From Okapia johnstoni (lineage: Eukaryota > Chordata > Mammalia > Artiodactyla > Giraffidae), in the NCBI GenBank assembly GCA_024291935.2, contig CM044316.1, positions 8,052,501-8,116,500 of the forward strand: 64,000 nt of DNA, written 5' to 3'. Shown here piece after piece: positions 48,538 to 64,000 of this stretch (the stretch's first letter is position 1; every line of letters starts with the position of its first letter). The notes below the pieces were generated by a model. That model was not told the origin of the DNA and did not search any database. It saw only the letters and a program-made list of their open reading frames with translations. Position numbers and translations under genes: made by a program.

Positions 48538-49600
48538 GTAAGATCATGCATTGCCCCAGAGCACTTCACTAATTGATTCATTGAGCAGCACATGCCTATC
48601 ATACTGGACAATTGGGTATAAAGCAGGTGATACCCTACGATGACTCACACTGGTTTACATCTAAACTCACTCAAGGCATTCCTCTGTCATGAAAGAATGT
48701 CTTCCTCTTACTTCTGCTCATTGCATTTCTATGCTCATCTTGACTCTCGTACATAACTATCTTCTTATTCTCCACCTGGGTTGAGCACCCACTTTGTCCA
48801 TGCAGCATGGACTTTTTCATGCACAAACACTTAAGGAAGAGAATAGTCCTGTGTTAAGCTCAATAAGCAGTAACTCTGGATCTGAAGCAGAGATGCACAA
48901 GCTAACCAGAGTCAAGGACCATCATTTAACTCATGTCAACCCCAGTACCCTTCTATACGCATGTGTGTGTGCCAAATTGCTTCAGTCATGTTTGATTCTT
49001 TATGAACCTATGAACCATAGCCTACCAGGCTTCTCTGTCTATGGGATTCTCCAGGAAAGAATACTGGAGTGGGTTGCTATGCCCTTCTCCAGGGGATCTT
49101 CCCAACCCAGGTGTTGAATGCTTGTCTCCCGAATCTTTCTGCATTGGCAGATGGGTTCTTTACCACTAGCACCACCTGGGAAGCCACCCCTGTATATATA
49201 AAACAGTAAATATATGGTTTATGTGGTCATAAAAGTAAAGTGAAATAAGGATTACATTAGATTGGAGAATGTCCTTAAAAGTATGTAATCATTCCTGGGA
49301 TTTGCAACACACACAAATAATGCAAACCATCAGAGAATCACAGGGGTCATAGAGAGATCCTGGCAGTGTGAATCTTATCAAGAATTTGTATTTTTGAGTT
49401 TAGAAAAACAGTTCTCATGTATTCTGTTCATATATTCTTCACATCACCACTTGAAGATAAGGTATTACTATATTTCCACTCGATAGGTGAAAACACTGAG
49501 ACCCATGGGGTCTATATGACTTGTGCAAGGACTTCAGCCCACCCTTTCTCTCAGTGTTTTCACTCTCTCATGGTGTCAATTGATTCACAGAAGTTTTAAT
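48538..49600. other. Sequence after the tail exon, terminal exon not recognised
   Basis: Holds one minus-strand Bov-tA (48955-49185). A 107-codon open frame at 48794-49117 runs into the SINE and does not resemble the ADGRE C-terminus. Confidence 0.5.
48955..49185 (-). repeat. Bov-tA SINE
   Basis: Reverse copy with ATGGGATTCTCCAGGAAAGA and CACCTGGGAAGCC at the end. Confidence 0.9.
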
Positions 49601-49604
49601 TTTT

Positions 49605-52600
49605 TAACTAATTTATTTATTTTAATTGGAGGCTAATTACTTTACAATATTGTGGTGGTTTTTGCTGTACATTGACATGAATCAGCCACGGGTGTACCCC
49701 CTTAAACTCCCTCCCACGTCCCTCCCCATCCCATCCCTCTGGGTTGTCCCAGTGCAGCAGCTTTGAGTGCCCTGTTTCATGCATCAAACTCGGACAGGTG
49801 ATCTGTTTCAAATATGGTAATACACACGTTTCAATGCTGTTCTCTCAAATCATCCCATCCTCACCTTCTCCCACAGAGTCCAAAAGTCTATTGTTTACAT
49901 CTGTGTCTCTTTTGCTATCTAGCATATGGGGTCATCATTACCATCTTTCTAAATTAGATATATATGCATTAATATACTGTATTAGTGTTTTTCTTTCTGT
50001 CTTACTCCGCTCTGTATAATAGGCTCCAGTTTCATCCACCTCATTAGAACTGATTGAAATGCATTCTTTTCAATAGCTGAGTAATATTCCACTGTGTATA
50101 TGTACCACAGCTTTCTTATCCATTCATCTGCTGATGAACATCTAGGTTCCTTCCATGTCCTGGCTATTATAAACAGTGCTACGATGAACATTGGGGTACA
50201 CGCGTAGCTTTGAATTCTGGTTTCCTTGCTGTGTATGCCCAGCAATGGGATTACCGGGTTGTATGGCCGTTCTATTTCCAGTTTTTTAAAGAATCTCCAC
50301 ACTGTTATCCATAGTATCTGTAGTAGTTTACATTCCCACCAACAGTGTAAGAGGGTTCCCTTTTCTCTGCAACCTCTCCAGCATTTACTGTTTGTAGACT
50401 TTTTGATAGCAGCCATTCTGACTGGCGTGAGATGGTACCTCATTGTGGTTTTGATTTGCATTTCTCTGATAATGAGTGATGTTGAGCATCTTTTCATGTG
50501 TTTGTTAGCCATCTGTCTGTCTTCTTTGGAGAAATGTCTGTTTAGTTCTTTGGCCCATTTTTTGATTGGGTTGTTATTTTTCTGGCATTGAGCTGCATGA
50601 GCTTCTTACATATTTCTGAGATTAATTCTTTGTCCGTTGCTTTGTTTGCTATTATTTTCTCCCACTCTGAAGGCTGTCTTTTCACCTTGCTTATAGTTTC
50701 CTTCGTTGTGCAAAAGCTTCTTAGTTAGGTCCCGTTTATTTTTGCTTTTATTTCCATTACTCTGGGAAGTAGGTCATAGAGGATCTTGCTGTGATTTATG
50801 CCAGAGAGTGTTTTGTCTATGTTTTCCTCTAGGAGTTTTATAGTTTCTGGTCTTACATTTAGGTCTTTAAGCCATTTTGAGTTTATTTTTGTGTATGGTG
50901 TTAGAAAGTGTTTTAGTTTCATTCTTTTACAAGTGGTTGACCAGTTTTCCCAGCACCACTTGTTAAAGAGATTGTCTTTTCTCCATTGTATATTTTTGCC
51001 TCATTTGTCAAAGATCAGGTGTCCATAGGTGTATGGATTTATTTCTAGGCTTTTTATTTGTTCCATTAATCTATATTTCAGTTTTTGAGCCAGTACCATA
51101 CTGTCTTGATGACTGTACCTTCATAGTATAGTCTGAAGTCAGGCAGGTTGATTCCTCCAGTTCGATTCTTCTTTCTCAAGATTGCTTTGGCTATTCAAGG
51201 ATTTTGTATTTCCATACAAATTGTGAAATTATTTGTTCTAGTTCTGTGAAAAATACCATTGGTAGCTTGATAGGGATTGCATTGAATCTATAGATTGCTT
51301 TGTGTAGTACACTCATTTTCACTATATTGATTCTTCTGACCCATGAACATAGTATATTTCTCCATCTATTTGTGTCCTCTTTGATTTCGTTCATCAGTGC
51401 TTTATAGTTTTCTATATATAGGTCTTTTGTTTCTTTAGGTAGATTTATTCCTAAGTATTTTATTCGTTTCATCACAATGGTGAATGGAATTGTTTCCTTA
51501 ATTTCTCCTTCTGTTTTCTCATTGTTAGTGTATAGGAATGTAAGGGATTTCTGTGTATTAACTCTATGTCCTGCAACTTTTCTATATTCATTGATTAACT
51601 CTAGTAATTTTCTGGTGGAGTCTTTAGGGTTTTCTATGTAAAGGAACATGTCATCTGCAAACAGTGAGAGTTTTACTTCTTTTCCAATCTAGATTCCTTT
51701 TATTTCTTTTTCTACTCTGATTGCTGTGGCTAAAACTTCCAAAACTATGTTCAATAGCAGTGGTGAGAGTGGTCACCCTTGTCTTGTTTCTGACTTTAAG
51801 GGAAATCCTTTTGATTTTTTGCCATTGAGGATAATGTTTGCTGTGGGTTTATCATATATGGCTTTTATTATGTTGAGGTATGTTCTTTCTGTGCCTGCTT
51901 TCTGGAGGGCTTTTATCATAAATGGATGTTGAATTTTGTTAAAGGCTTTCTCTGCATCTATTGAGATAATTATATGGTTTTTATCCTTCAATTTGTTCAT
52001 ATGGTGTATCACATTGATTGATTTGTGAATATTGAAGAATCCTTGCATTCCTGGGATAAAGCCCACTTGATCATGATGTATGATCGTTTTAATATGTTGC
52101 TGGATTCTGTTTGCTAGAATTCTGTTGAGGATTTTTGCATCTATGTTCATCAGTGATATTGGCCTCTGGTTTTCTTTCTTATGGCATCTTTGTCTGGTTT
52201 TGGTATTAGGGTGGTGGTGGCACAATAGAATGAGTTTGGGAGTTTACCTTCCTCTGCAATTTTCTGGAAGAGTTTGAGTAGGATAGGGGTTAGCTCTTCT
52301 CTAAATTTTTGGTAGAATTCACCTGTGAAGCCATCTGGTCCTGGGCTTTTATTTGTTGGAAGGTTTTTTATTACAGTTTCGATATCATGCTTGTGATAGG
52401 TCTGTTAAGATTTTCTATTTCTTCCTGGATCAGTTTTGGAAGGTTATACTTTTCTAAGAATTCATCCATTTCTTCCAAGTTCCATATTATTGGCATATAG
52501 TTGCTGATAGTAGTCTCTTATGATCCTTTGGATTTCTGTGTTGTCTGTTGTGATCTCTCCATTTTCATTTCTAATTTTTTGATTTGATTCTTTTTTTTCT

Positions 52601-55600
52601 TGGTGAGTCTGGCTAATGGTTTCTCTATCTTATTTATCTTCTCAAAGAACCAGCTTTAAGTTTTGTCGATTTTTGCTTTAGTCAGTTTTGTTTTTTGTTT
52701 TTTTGGTTTTTTGGGTTTTTTTATTTCTGCCCTAGTTTTTATGATTTCTTTCCTTCTACTAACCCTGGAGTTCTTCATTTTTTATTTTTCTAGTTGCTTT
52801 AGGTGTAAAGTTAGGTTATTTAGTTGATTTTTCTCTTGTTTCTTGAAGTAAGCTTGTAATGCTATGAACCTTCCCCTTAGCACTGCTTTTACTGAATCCC
52901 ATAAGTTTCGGGTTGTCATGTTTTCATTTTCATTTGTTTCTGTACCTACTTTGATTTCCTTTTTGATTTCTTCTATGATTTGTTGGTTATTCAGAAACGT
53001 GTTGTTTAGCCTCCATATGTTTGTATTTTTAAGTTTTTTTTCCTGTAGTTGATATCTAATCTTACTGCATTGTGATCAGAAAAGAGGCTTGGAATGATTT
53101 CAATTATTTGAATTTACTAAGGCTAGACCTATGGCCCAGAATGTGATAAATCCTGGAGAATGTTCCGTGTGCACTTGAGAAAAAGGTGAAATTCATTGTT
53201 TTGGGGTGAAATGTCCTATAGATATCAATTATGTCTAACTGGTCCATTGTATCATTTAAAGTTTGTGTTTCCTTGCTAATTTTCTGCTTGGTTTATCTAT
53301 CCATAGGTGTGAGTTGACTATTAAAGTCTCCTACTATTATTGCGTTACTGTTAATTTCCCCTTTCATACTTGTTAGCATTTGCTTTATGTATTGAGGTGC
53401 TCCTATGTTGGGTGCATATATATTTATAATTGTTATATCTTCTTCTTGGATTGATCATTTGATCATTATGTAGAGTCCTTCTTTGTCTCTTTTCATGGCC
53501 TTTATTTCAAAGTCTATTTTATCTGATATGAATATTGCTACTCCTGCTTTCTTTTGGTCTCCATTTGAGTGAAATATCTTTTTCTAACCCTTCACTTTCA
53601 GTCTGTATGTGTCCCTTGGTTTGAAGTGGGTCTCTTGTAGACAGCATATAATAGGGGTCTTGTTTTTGTATCCATCAGCCAGTCTTTGCCTTTTGGTTGG
53701 GGCATTCAACCCATTTACATTTAAAGTAATTATTGATAAGTATGATCTTCTTGCCATTTACTTTGTTGTTTTGGGTTCGAGTTTATACACCTTTTCTGTG
53801 TTTCCTGTTTAGAGAAGATCATTTAGCACTTATTGAAGAGCTAGTTTGGTGGTGCTGAATTCTCTCAGCTTTTGCTTGTCAGTAAAGCTTTTAATTTCTC
53901 CTTCATATTTGAATGAGATCCTGGTTGGGTATAATACTCTGGGTTGTAGGTTTTTCTCTTTCATCGCTTTAAGTATTTCCTGCCATTCCCTTCTGGACTG
54001 AAGAGTTTCTATTGAAAGATCAGCTGTTATCCTTATGGGGATCCCCTTGTGTGTTATTTGTTGCTTTTCCCTTGCTGCTTTTAATATTTGCTCTTTGTGT
54101 TTAATCTTCATTAGTTTGATTAGTATGTGTCTTGGTGTGTTTTGCCTTGGGTTTATTCTGTTTGGGACTCTCTGGGTTTCTTGGATTTGGATGGGTATTT
54201 CCTTCCCCATTTTAGAGAAGTTTTCAACTGTTCTCTCCTCAAGTATTTTCTCATGCCTTTTCTTTTTGTCTTCTTCTTCTGGGACTCCTATGATTCGAAT
54301 GTTGGGGTATTTTAACATCATCCCAGAGGTCTCTGAAGCTGTCCTCATTTCTTTTAATTCTTTTTTGTTTTTCCTTCTCTGCTTCATTTATTTCCACCAT
54401 TCTATCTTCCACCTCACTTATGCTATCTTCTGCTTCAGTTATTCTACTGTTGGTTCCCTCCAGAGTGCTTTTGATCTCAGTTATTGCATTATTAATAATT
54501 TATTGACTCTTATTTATTTCTTATAGATCCTTGTTAAACATTTCTTGCATCTTCTCAATCCTTGTCTCTAATTTATTTATCTGTAACTCCATTTTGTTTT
54601 CAAGATTTTGGATCATCTTTACTATCATTATTCTGAATTCTTCTTCAGGTATGCTCCCTATCTCCTCCTCTTTTGTTTGGTCTGGTGGGCATTTATCATG
54701 TTCCTTTACCTGCTGAATATTTTTCTGCCTTTTCATTTTGTTTAGATTGCTCTGTTTGGGGTGGCCTTTCTGTATGCTGGAAGTTTGTGGTTCCTCTTTA
54801 CTGTGGAGCCTGCTCCCTGTGGGTGGGGTTAGACGGGTGGCTTGTCAAGGTTTCCTGGTTAGGGGAGCTTGCATCTGTGTTCTGGTGGGTGGAGCTGGAT
54901 CTCTTCTCTCTGGAATGCAATGAAGTGTACGGTAGTGAGTTTGGGGGTGTCTGTGGGTTTGATATGGCTTTGAAGAGCCTGTCTTTTAATTCTCAGGGCT
55001 GTGTTTCTGCTTTGCTGGAGAATTAGTATGGTATGTCTTGCTCTGGAAATTGTTGGCTCTTGGGTGGAGCTTGTTTTCAGTGTAGGTATGGAGGCTTTTG
55101 GATGAGCTCTTGTCTATTAATGTTCCCTGGAATCAAGAGTTCTCTGATGTTCTCAAGTTGGGAGTTAAGCCTCTGGATTTCAGTCTTATTCTTACAGTAG
55201 CCTCAAGACTTCTCCATCCATACAGCACAGGTGATAAAACATCTAGGTTAATGGTGAAACAATTCTCCACAGTGAGGGACACCCAGAGAGTTTCACAGAG
55301 TTACATGGAGAAGAGAAGAGGGAGGAGGGAGACAGAGGTTATCAGGAGGAGGACAGAGAGAATCAAAATGTGAGAGAGCAATCTAGCCAGTAATCAATTC
55401 TGTATGTGCTCTCCACAGTCTGGAACACCCAGAGAGACTCAGAGTTACATAGAGAAGATAAGAGGGATGAGGAAGAGAGAGGTGACCAGGAGGAGAAAAG
55501 GGACGAGTCAGAAGAAGAGAGACCAGTCTAGCAAGTAATCAGCTCCCTAAGTGTTCCCCACAGCCCAGAACATCCAGAGAGATTCACAGAGTTAAGTAGA

Positions 55601-57294
55601 GAAGGGGGAGGGAGGAGATGGAGGTGACCTGGAGATAAAAGGGAGAGTCCAAAGGGGAGAGAGCAATCAAGCCAGTAATCAACATCCCTAAGTGAAAATG
55701 GATACGGAAGATTAGGTTCTTACAGGTACAAAATTGATAACAAATACCAAAAAGCAAAGATTAAACGTCTAGAGTAGAGGTTAGACTCTCAAAAATACAA
55801 TATTAAAAATACAAAAAATCACAAAAATTATAAAATATGTATTTATGAAATTTGCTTTAAAAATAGGGTCTTTTTTTGCAAGTTAACAGTAGGTTGTAAA
55901 AATGAAAATTAAAGGAGTAATAAAGAACCTAAATTTTTTTTAAAAAATTAAAAAGTGATGATAGCAAAAGTATATCCAGGAATTTCTCTGGAGCTGTTGT
56001 GGGCAGTATGGAGTCAGTTCAGTTTCATGTAGTTCCTTGTTTCAGCTTGTACTTGTTCTCAAGGTCTACAGGCCCCCTCCAATGCTTTGTCAATGTTAAC
56101 TACAGGGTTTTAATCTGTTGCACCTGTCACTTCCAGAGTGGTTCCCTCTTCTTTGTTCATTTGGCTTCTTCTGTTTGCAAGTCTCTTTGGTGTCTAATTT
56201 CTGCCCTGACGCAAGGGGGTGAAGGTGGTCACTTATTGAGGCTCACTTGTTCAGTTTTGTTGTGGGGAGGGAGGAACACTGCAAACAAATATCGCTGGCG
56301 TGTGTGGGGAGTGCTCACAGTGTGTGGACCACACTGGGTTTGTCCCAGGTCACAGTGGCATGTGCTTTCCCGGTCTACACTGCTCAGGCTCCAGGGTGCT
56401 CTGCAGGGCACTGTCCAAAGCGGGCCCTGCATTTCTTGCACTTCCCAGGTCTAAACCTCTCAGGTTCAGGTTCTCACGTACTCCGCAAGGGCACAGACTC
56501 TATTGGGCATGAGTTTTGTGTCCTTCCCAGGCCCAAGCAGCTCAAGCAACAAGGTGCTTGGCAAGCGCACTATCCCAGATGTGCAATGCGTCTTAATCAC
56601 CTCCCAGTCCTTGCTTGGTTTCCCGGGTGCAGCACAAGAGCACTGTCTCACGTGTGCTGTGTGTCTCCTCTGGGGAGCTGATGTCAGGCTGCAACCTTCC
56701 TGGCAGATGTCAACCATCCAGGATCCCAGGAAGACGGGGTTAGCAACTGGGAGCCTACTCACAGTTTGGTGGAGGATGCTGGTCTCTGGGGCCAAGATTG
56801 GAGCAGCCCCTTGCCTTCCAGCTCTGGCTGTCACATGCCTGCCTCTCTGACTCCAGCAGGGTGGCCTGTACACAGCTGGGGTGGCAGATCTGAGTTTCTG
56901 GGCTACTTCTCTGCTGGCAGTTGCAGTTAGGCACCTACTCTGTGGGTTGGTTTTTTTTTTTTTCCTCCTGGTTATGTTGCCCTCTGAGATTCCAAATCTC
57001 CCCACAGACCTGCCTGTGAGAGGGTTTCCTACAGTTTGGAAACTTCTCCTTCATGACTCCCTCCCCACGATGGGTCTCTGTCCATAATTCTTTTGTCTCT
57101 CTTTTTGTCTTTTATATTTTGTCCTACCTCCTTTTGAAGAGAATGGGCTGCATTTCTGGGTGCCTGGTGTCCTCTGCCAGTATTCAGAAGTTGTTTTGTG
57201 GAAGTTACTCAGCATTCAAATGATCTTTAGATGAATTTGTCGGGGAGAAAGTGGTCTCCCTGTCTTATTCCTCCGCCATCTTGGGACCATCCCC
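49605..57294 (-). mobile_element. Full-length bovine-type L1, inactive
   Basis: A 7.69-kb L1 on the minus strand with a perfect 17-base duplication CAGAAGTTTTAATTTTT (49588-49604 and 57295-57311). Its 5' end, on the minus strand, is GATGGTCCCAAGATGGCGGA; the 5' UTR runs to about 54780. ORF1 lies at about 53830-54740 in two pieces (a coiled-coil N-terminus ending EMFNKDL, and an RNA-binding C-terminus containing PNIRIIGVPE). ORF2 lies at about 50000-53800 in fragments of at most about 180 codons, including the end of the reverse transcriptase. Stops and frameshifts make it unable to move on its own. Confidence 0.93.
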
Positions 57295-57311
57295 CAGAAG
57301 TTTTAATTTTT

Positions 57312-58245
57312 GAAGAAATCAAATTTCTCTATTTTTTATTCACTTGTCCTTTGGGAGTATTATCTTAAAACAATGGCCTACCACAAGGTCACAAAAATTT
57401 GCAAGCATGTTTCTTCCAAGACTTCAGTACTTTTAGTAATTTCATACAGGTATTGTCTATAGTAATTGTATATAGGTATTGCTTACAGTAATATAGTTTT
57501 ACATATAGTAATTGTTTCCCAGGTGGCACTAGTGTTAAACAATCTACCTGCAATGCAGGAGACCCAGGTTCAATCCCTGAGTCAGGAAGATCCCCCAGAG
57601 GAGGAAATGGCAACCAACTCCAGAAATCTTGCATGGGGAATATCATGGACAGTGGAGCCTGATGACCTACAGACAATGGAATCACAAAGAACTGGACAAG
57701 ACTGAGCAACTAACACTTTCACTTTCATAGGTATATCAATTTGTAATTAACATTTTAATGGTATGAGTTTTATACTTTTTTTGTGAGGTCCACATTCTTT
57801 AGCATGTAGATATGTGGTTATTCTTTCCCCCAGTGAACTGTACTGAAAACCTTGTCAAAATAAGTTACCCTAAATATAAGTGTTCATGTCTATACCCTAG
57901 GCTCTTTCACTCATATATCTTGATTCCAGTATTTTGTAGTAAATTTCACTTTGGAGAATTGACTCTATCAATAAGTTTTTCTCAAGATTTTTTAATTATT
58001 TGGAACCCCATAGTCCCATGTAAATTGTAAGAGGTGCTTGTCAATTTCTGAGAAAAGTTAGCCAAGATGTTGATAAGGACTGTATTGAGTCTATAGATCA
58101 ATTTGGGGGAATGCTGCCATATTAACTATATTGCCTTCTGACCCATGATCATGGAAAGTTTATTTATTTCTTTGGGTCTTCTTTGACTTCTTTTGACTAT
58201 CTTTTATAGTTTTTGGTGTAAAAGTCTAGCACTTTCTAACAAAGT
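57312..58245 (-). repeat. Old L1 fragment, split by a Bov-tA
   Basis: Degraded reverse L1 text on both sides of the SINE (ACAGGTATTGTCTATAGTAA; GACTGTATTGAGTCTATAGA). The full-length L1 above seems to have landed at its edge. Confidence 0.7.
57517..57725 (+). repeat. Bov-tA SINE
   Basis: TTTCCCAGGTGGCACTAGTG head and Bov-A end GACTGAGCAACTAACACTTT, inside old L1. Confidence 0.92.
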
Positions 58246-59198
58246 ATTATTTTTCACACTTTTATTCTCATGATAATTGAATCAGTCAGTAAACCAGATG
58301 ACCTGGTATCCTGGACAATGAGGAAAATTCTGAACTGTCATCTCTGTGAGGGGGAAAAAAGAAAACACTTTTTCTTGTTTGTTACAAGTAACTCTTCATG
58401 GACCCATTGTGGAAGAAAGAATTAAGGGGACGTCTGATATTCAGATTGCTGGAGAATTTGGGTTTTCTGTTCCATATGGGATGCTTACTTCACTCACAGC
58501 ATAATCAAGGAGCTATGACCCAATTCCCCAGTTGCCTTGGATTAAGTCACCTGCTTCAACCTTTTTTTCTATAAAGTTCCTCTAATTGAAGATATATGAC
58601 AAGGAAAATGAGCTTCAGAAGTCAAACTTAAAATACAGTAAGAGACGAAATAAAGTCAAACCCTACATAGAGGGTAAACAACTAATATGGTTTCCCAAGG
58701 TTTTTCTGGATTATGTCCAAAAAACATATGAGTTACACGCAAACTAGGACAGATGGTCTCCATACATACATGCTTCAACTTCTTCACTCTGCATTTCTAA
58801 AGATTGCTCACTTATTCATTAGAAAAATATATATTAGTACTCACCATATGCTCCACTAAATTAAGAGATTTTCAGTTTCTAATTTCACTTACATGATAAA
58901 TAAAGTGCTTTATCAGAGTAAAATCAGAACCCTGTGAATAAAATCTCTTAATTCGTATATCTTGTAAACTGAGCTGGGCAAAAACAAGTGTATATTGTTA
59001 CTGCACAGTTTTGTTTTGTTTACATATATAACAAATTATTTCTTTCTCAGAATGCGACCTATGCAAGATCTAAACCATAGGATTACATCTACAATAAATG
59101 TCCTGCAAACACCCACTAATCTCTTTGTATCACTTTAAACAAAATGGAAAATGACTGTAAGTCATCATAATATATAAAATTTAAAATATATCCATGAG
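58245..59198. other. Non-coding stretch, no gene recognised
   Basis: AT-rich DNA; no exon-like signal and no repeat named. Confidence 0.4.
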
Positions 59199-59199
59199 T

Positions 59200-59415
59200 T
59201 GTTGTTGTTGTTTAGTCACTGAGTAATGTCTGACTCTTTTGAAACCGTATGGAATGTAACCCACCAGATTCCTCTGTCCATGGGATTTCCCAGGCAAGAA
59301 TACTGGAGTGGATTGCCATTTCCTTCTCCAGGGGATTCTCCCATCCCAGGGGTCAAACCTGCATCCCCTGCGTTGGCAGGTGGATTCTTTCCCACTGAGC
59401 CACCTTGGAAGCCCC
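59200..59415 (-). repeat. Bov-tA SINE
   Basis: Reverse copy beginning at a GTTGTTGTTG run and ending GAGCCACCTTGGAAGCCC. Confidence 0.92.
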
Positions 59416-59854
59416 ATCAATGAGTACATGTTGTTCTTCAATCAGTAAGCCATGTCTGACTTTGCAGCCCCATGGACTGCAGCACACCAGGCTTCCCTGT
59501 CCTTCATCATCTCCCAGAGTTTGCCCAACTTTTTGTCCATTGAATCAATGATGTCATCCAACCATCTTATCCTGTCTTCTTCTTCTCCTTCTGCCTTCAG
59601 TTTTCCCCAGCATCAGGGTCTTTTCCAATGAGTCAGCTATTTCTATCAGGTGGCCAAGTATTGGAGTTTCATTTTCATTATCAGTCCTTCCAAAGAGTAT
59701 TCAGGGTTGATTTCATTTAAGATTGACTGGTTTGATTACCTTGCTTTCCAAGGGACTCATAAGAGTCTTCTCCAGCACCACAGTTCAAAAGCTTCAATTC
59801 TTCAATGCTCTGACTTCTTTATTGTCCAGGCTCACTTCCTTAGATGACTACTGA

Positions 59855-62198
<2,344 letters not shown>

Positions 62199-62999
62199 AA
62201 AAGACCATAGCCTTGACTATACAGACCTTTGTCAGCAAAGTGATGTCTTTGCTCTTTAATACACTGTCTAGGTTTGTCATAGCTTTCCTGCCAAAAAACA
62301 ATTGTCTTCTAACATCATGGCTGTAGTCAATATCCACAGTGATTTTAGAGCCCAAGAAGAGGAAATTTGTCACTGCTTCCACCTTTTCCCCTTCTATTTG
62401 ACTTGAAGTAATGGGACCAGATGTCACGATCTTAGTTTTTTAATATTGGGTTTTAAGCAGGCATTTTCCCTCTCCTCCTTCACCCTCATCAAGAGGTTCT
62501 TTAGTTCCTGTTCACTTTCTGCCAGTAGAGTGGTATCATTCACATATCTGAGGTCCTGGTAATCTTAATTCCAGCACTCATCCAGCCCAGCTGACATATA
62601 GCATGAAGCGCTCTGTGTATAAGTTAAATAAACAAGGTGACAATAAACAGCCTCATCATTCTCCTCTCTCAATTCTGAACCAGTCAGTTGTCCATAAAGG
62701 GTTTCAACTGTTGCTTCTTGACCCGCATACAGGATTCTCAGGAGACAGTTAAGATGGTCTGGTATTCACAGCTCTTTAAGTTTTCCCAATTTATGATTCA
62801 CACAGTCAAAGGCTTTAGCATTGTCAATGAAACAGAAGTAGAAGTTTTTTGGGGAATTCCCTTGCTTTCTCTATGATCCAGTGAATGTTGGTAATTTTAT
62901 CTCTATTTACTCTGTATTTTCTAAACCCAGCTTGAACATCTGGAAGTTCCCCATTCACGAAATGCTGAAGCCTAGCTTGAAGATAGTGATAAGAAAAGT

Positions 63000-63332
63000 A
63001 TAAGCCAATAAATATGGAAGATATGACAGAAATAGATCATGATAACTTTACAGTATTTAGTAAATCACCACTAAAAGCACAAGGGAAAATCTTGTTGAAA
63101 GACAAGACTATCCCACAGAATTTCCTAAGAGATAACTGATTAATTACAAGGAACAAAGTATTATTTTTCAGTTAGATTAGACAACCACAAGATGAATGAA
63201 TAATCAATCTCAACATAAAAAGTAGGTCTGAAATTTTATATTTCCTGGTAAAACATGACTTTACAACATCTCACTTGTGAAATAAAGGATTATGGCAAAT
63301 CAGTCTAACCTAAATCCAATCCAGGCTTTAGG
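63000..63332. other. Non-coding stretch, no gene recognised
   Basis: AT-rich sequence between repeats without a coding signal. Confidence 0.4.
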
Positions 63333-63432
63333 TGTTGGAGAAGACTCTTGAGAGTCCCTTGGACAGCAAGGAGATCAAACCAGTCAATTGTAAAGGAAAT
63401 CAGTCCTGAATATCCACTGGAAGGACTGATGC
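63333..63432 (+). repeat. BovB/ART2 fragment
   Basis: GTGTTGGAGAAGACTCTTGA and TGGACAGCAAGGAGATCAAA through CTGGAAGGACTGATGCC; a short internal piece. Confidence 0.85.
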
Positions 63433-63759
63433 CATAGCTACTTTCAAGCTACAATATCAAGTTGAGTGTTTGTGAAAGAGAATGCAAGACCACAAAGCCA
63501 AAAATACTTACCTTCTGGCCAATTCTAGAAAAAGCTTACAGGTACCTGTTCTTTGAGACCAGAATTTCAGTACACATGAAATACAGGAGAAAGGCACACA
63601 AGTTAAATGACTTCATGAGGAAATAATTAGGCAAATGCAGACTCTTCTAATGTCAGTATCCTTATAAAAGGTGCATAAGGCTATCCTAGATCAAAGTGAC
63701 AAAAGTGACATGACAGTCAAGTTTGATGTCAATTTTAGTAGGCCTCTGGTTTGGATATA

Positions 63760-64000
63760 TATTGAAGATTCCTCAAAAAACTAGAAATAGAACTGCCATA
63801 TGACCCAGCAATCCCACTGCTGGGCATACACACTGAGGAAACCAGAATCGAAAGCGACACGTGTACCCCAATGTTCATCACAGCACTGTTTATGATAGCC
63901 AGGACATGGAAGCAACCTAGATGTCCATCAGCAGACGAATGGATAAGAAAGCTATGGTACATATATGCAATGGAATATTACTCAGCCATTAAAAAGAATA
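63760..64000 (+). repeat. L1 3' fragment running off the window
   Basis: Sense L1 text: CATATGACCCAGCAATCCCA and AATGGAATATTACTCAGCCA. It continues past the last base. Confidence 0.88.

Noticed and set aside
48794..49117. Candidate terminal exon after a cag at 48805
   Set aside because: It runs into a Bov-tA SINE, has no similarity to ADGRE C-termini, and the acceptor context is weak.
50000..54740. Minus-strand frames of 150-185 codons as independent genes
   Set aside because: They are broken pieces of ORF1 and ORF2 of one L1 element.
57832..57850. Candidate last exon (ccccag followed by TGA)
   Set aside because: It would add only a stop codon, and such a match is expected by chance, so it was not annotated.

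Overview
The window is genomic DNA from a ruminant, most likely a bovid. It is packed with ruminant-specific retroposons: Bov-tA and Bov-A2 SINEs, BovB/ART2 LINE fragments and bovine-type L1. Species is not decided here. There are no bacterial-style operons, CRISPR arrays or obvious RNA genes. Almost every short open frame lies inside a retroposon.

One real multi-exon gene was found, on the + strand from about 20.58 to 48.54 kb. It encodes an adhesion GPCR of the ADGRE (EMR) subfamily. The stalk resembles ADGRE2 more than ADGRE3, and the seven-helix part resembles both. Sixteen exon-like segments were placed by splice sites, phase and similarity to known family proteins. In order they are a signal-peptide exon, an EGF exon, a degraded calcium-EGF exon, a second signal-like exon, a second EGF exon, four mucin-like/GAIN stalk exons, one further GAIN exon, the GPS exon, five exons covering seven membrane helices, and a tail exon. 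Phases match at every junction and no stop codon interrupts the frame. The first coding exon and the last coding exon were not found.

Layout. 0-20 kb: repeats (Bov-tA, Bov-A2, BovB/ART2, L1, one probable ERV LTR) and non-coding DNA. 20.2-30.5 kb: N-terminal exons, in a region that exists as two diverged tandem copies (about 20.27-24.56 and 26.53-29.5 kb). A class II-type solo LTR sits only in the first copy. 29.6-38.0 kb: stalk, GPS and helices 1-4, interrupted by an old L1 block. 38.0-46.7 kb: one intron filled with nested L1 and BovB. 46.7-48.5 kb: helices 5-7 and tail. 49.6-57.3 kb: a full-length antisense L1 with 17-bp target-site duplications. 59.4-63 kb: a BovB fragment split by a TRAPPC2 (sedlin) retrocopy, which is itself split by a solo ERV LTR. 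The window ends inside another L1 3' fragment.

The points most worth a second look are the duplicated signal+EGF cassette with one degraded calcium-EGF between the copies, the Phe at the GPS cleavage position, and the TRAPPC2 retrocopy whose frame is unbroken except for the LTR. Repeat ends are approximate (about 20-40 bases) unless a target-site duplication is cited.
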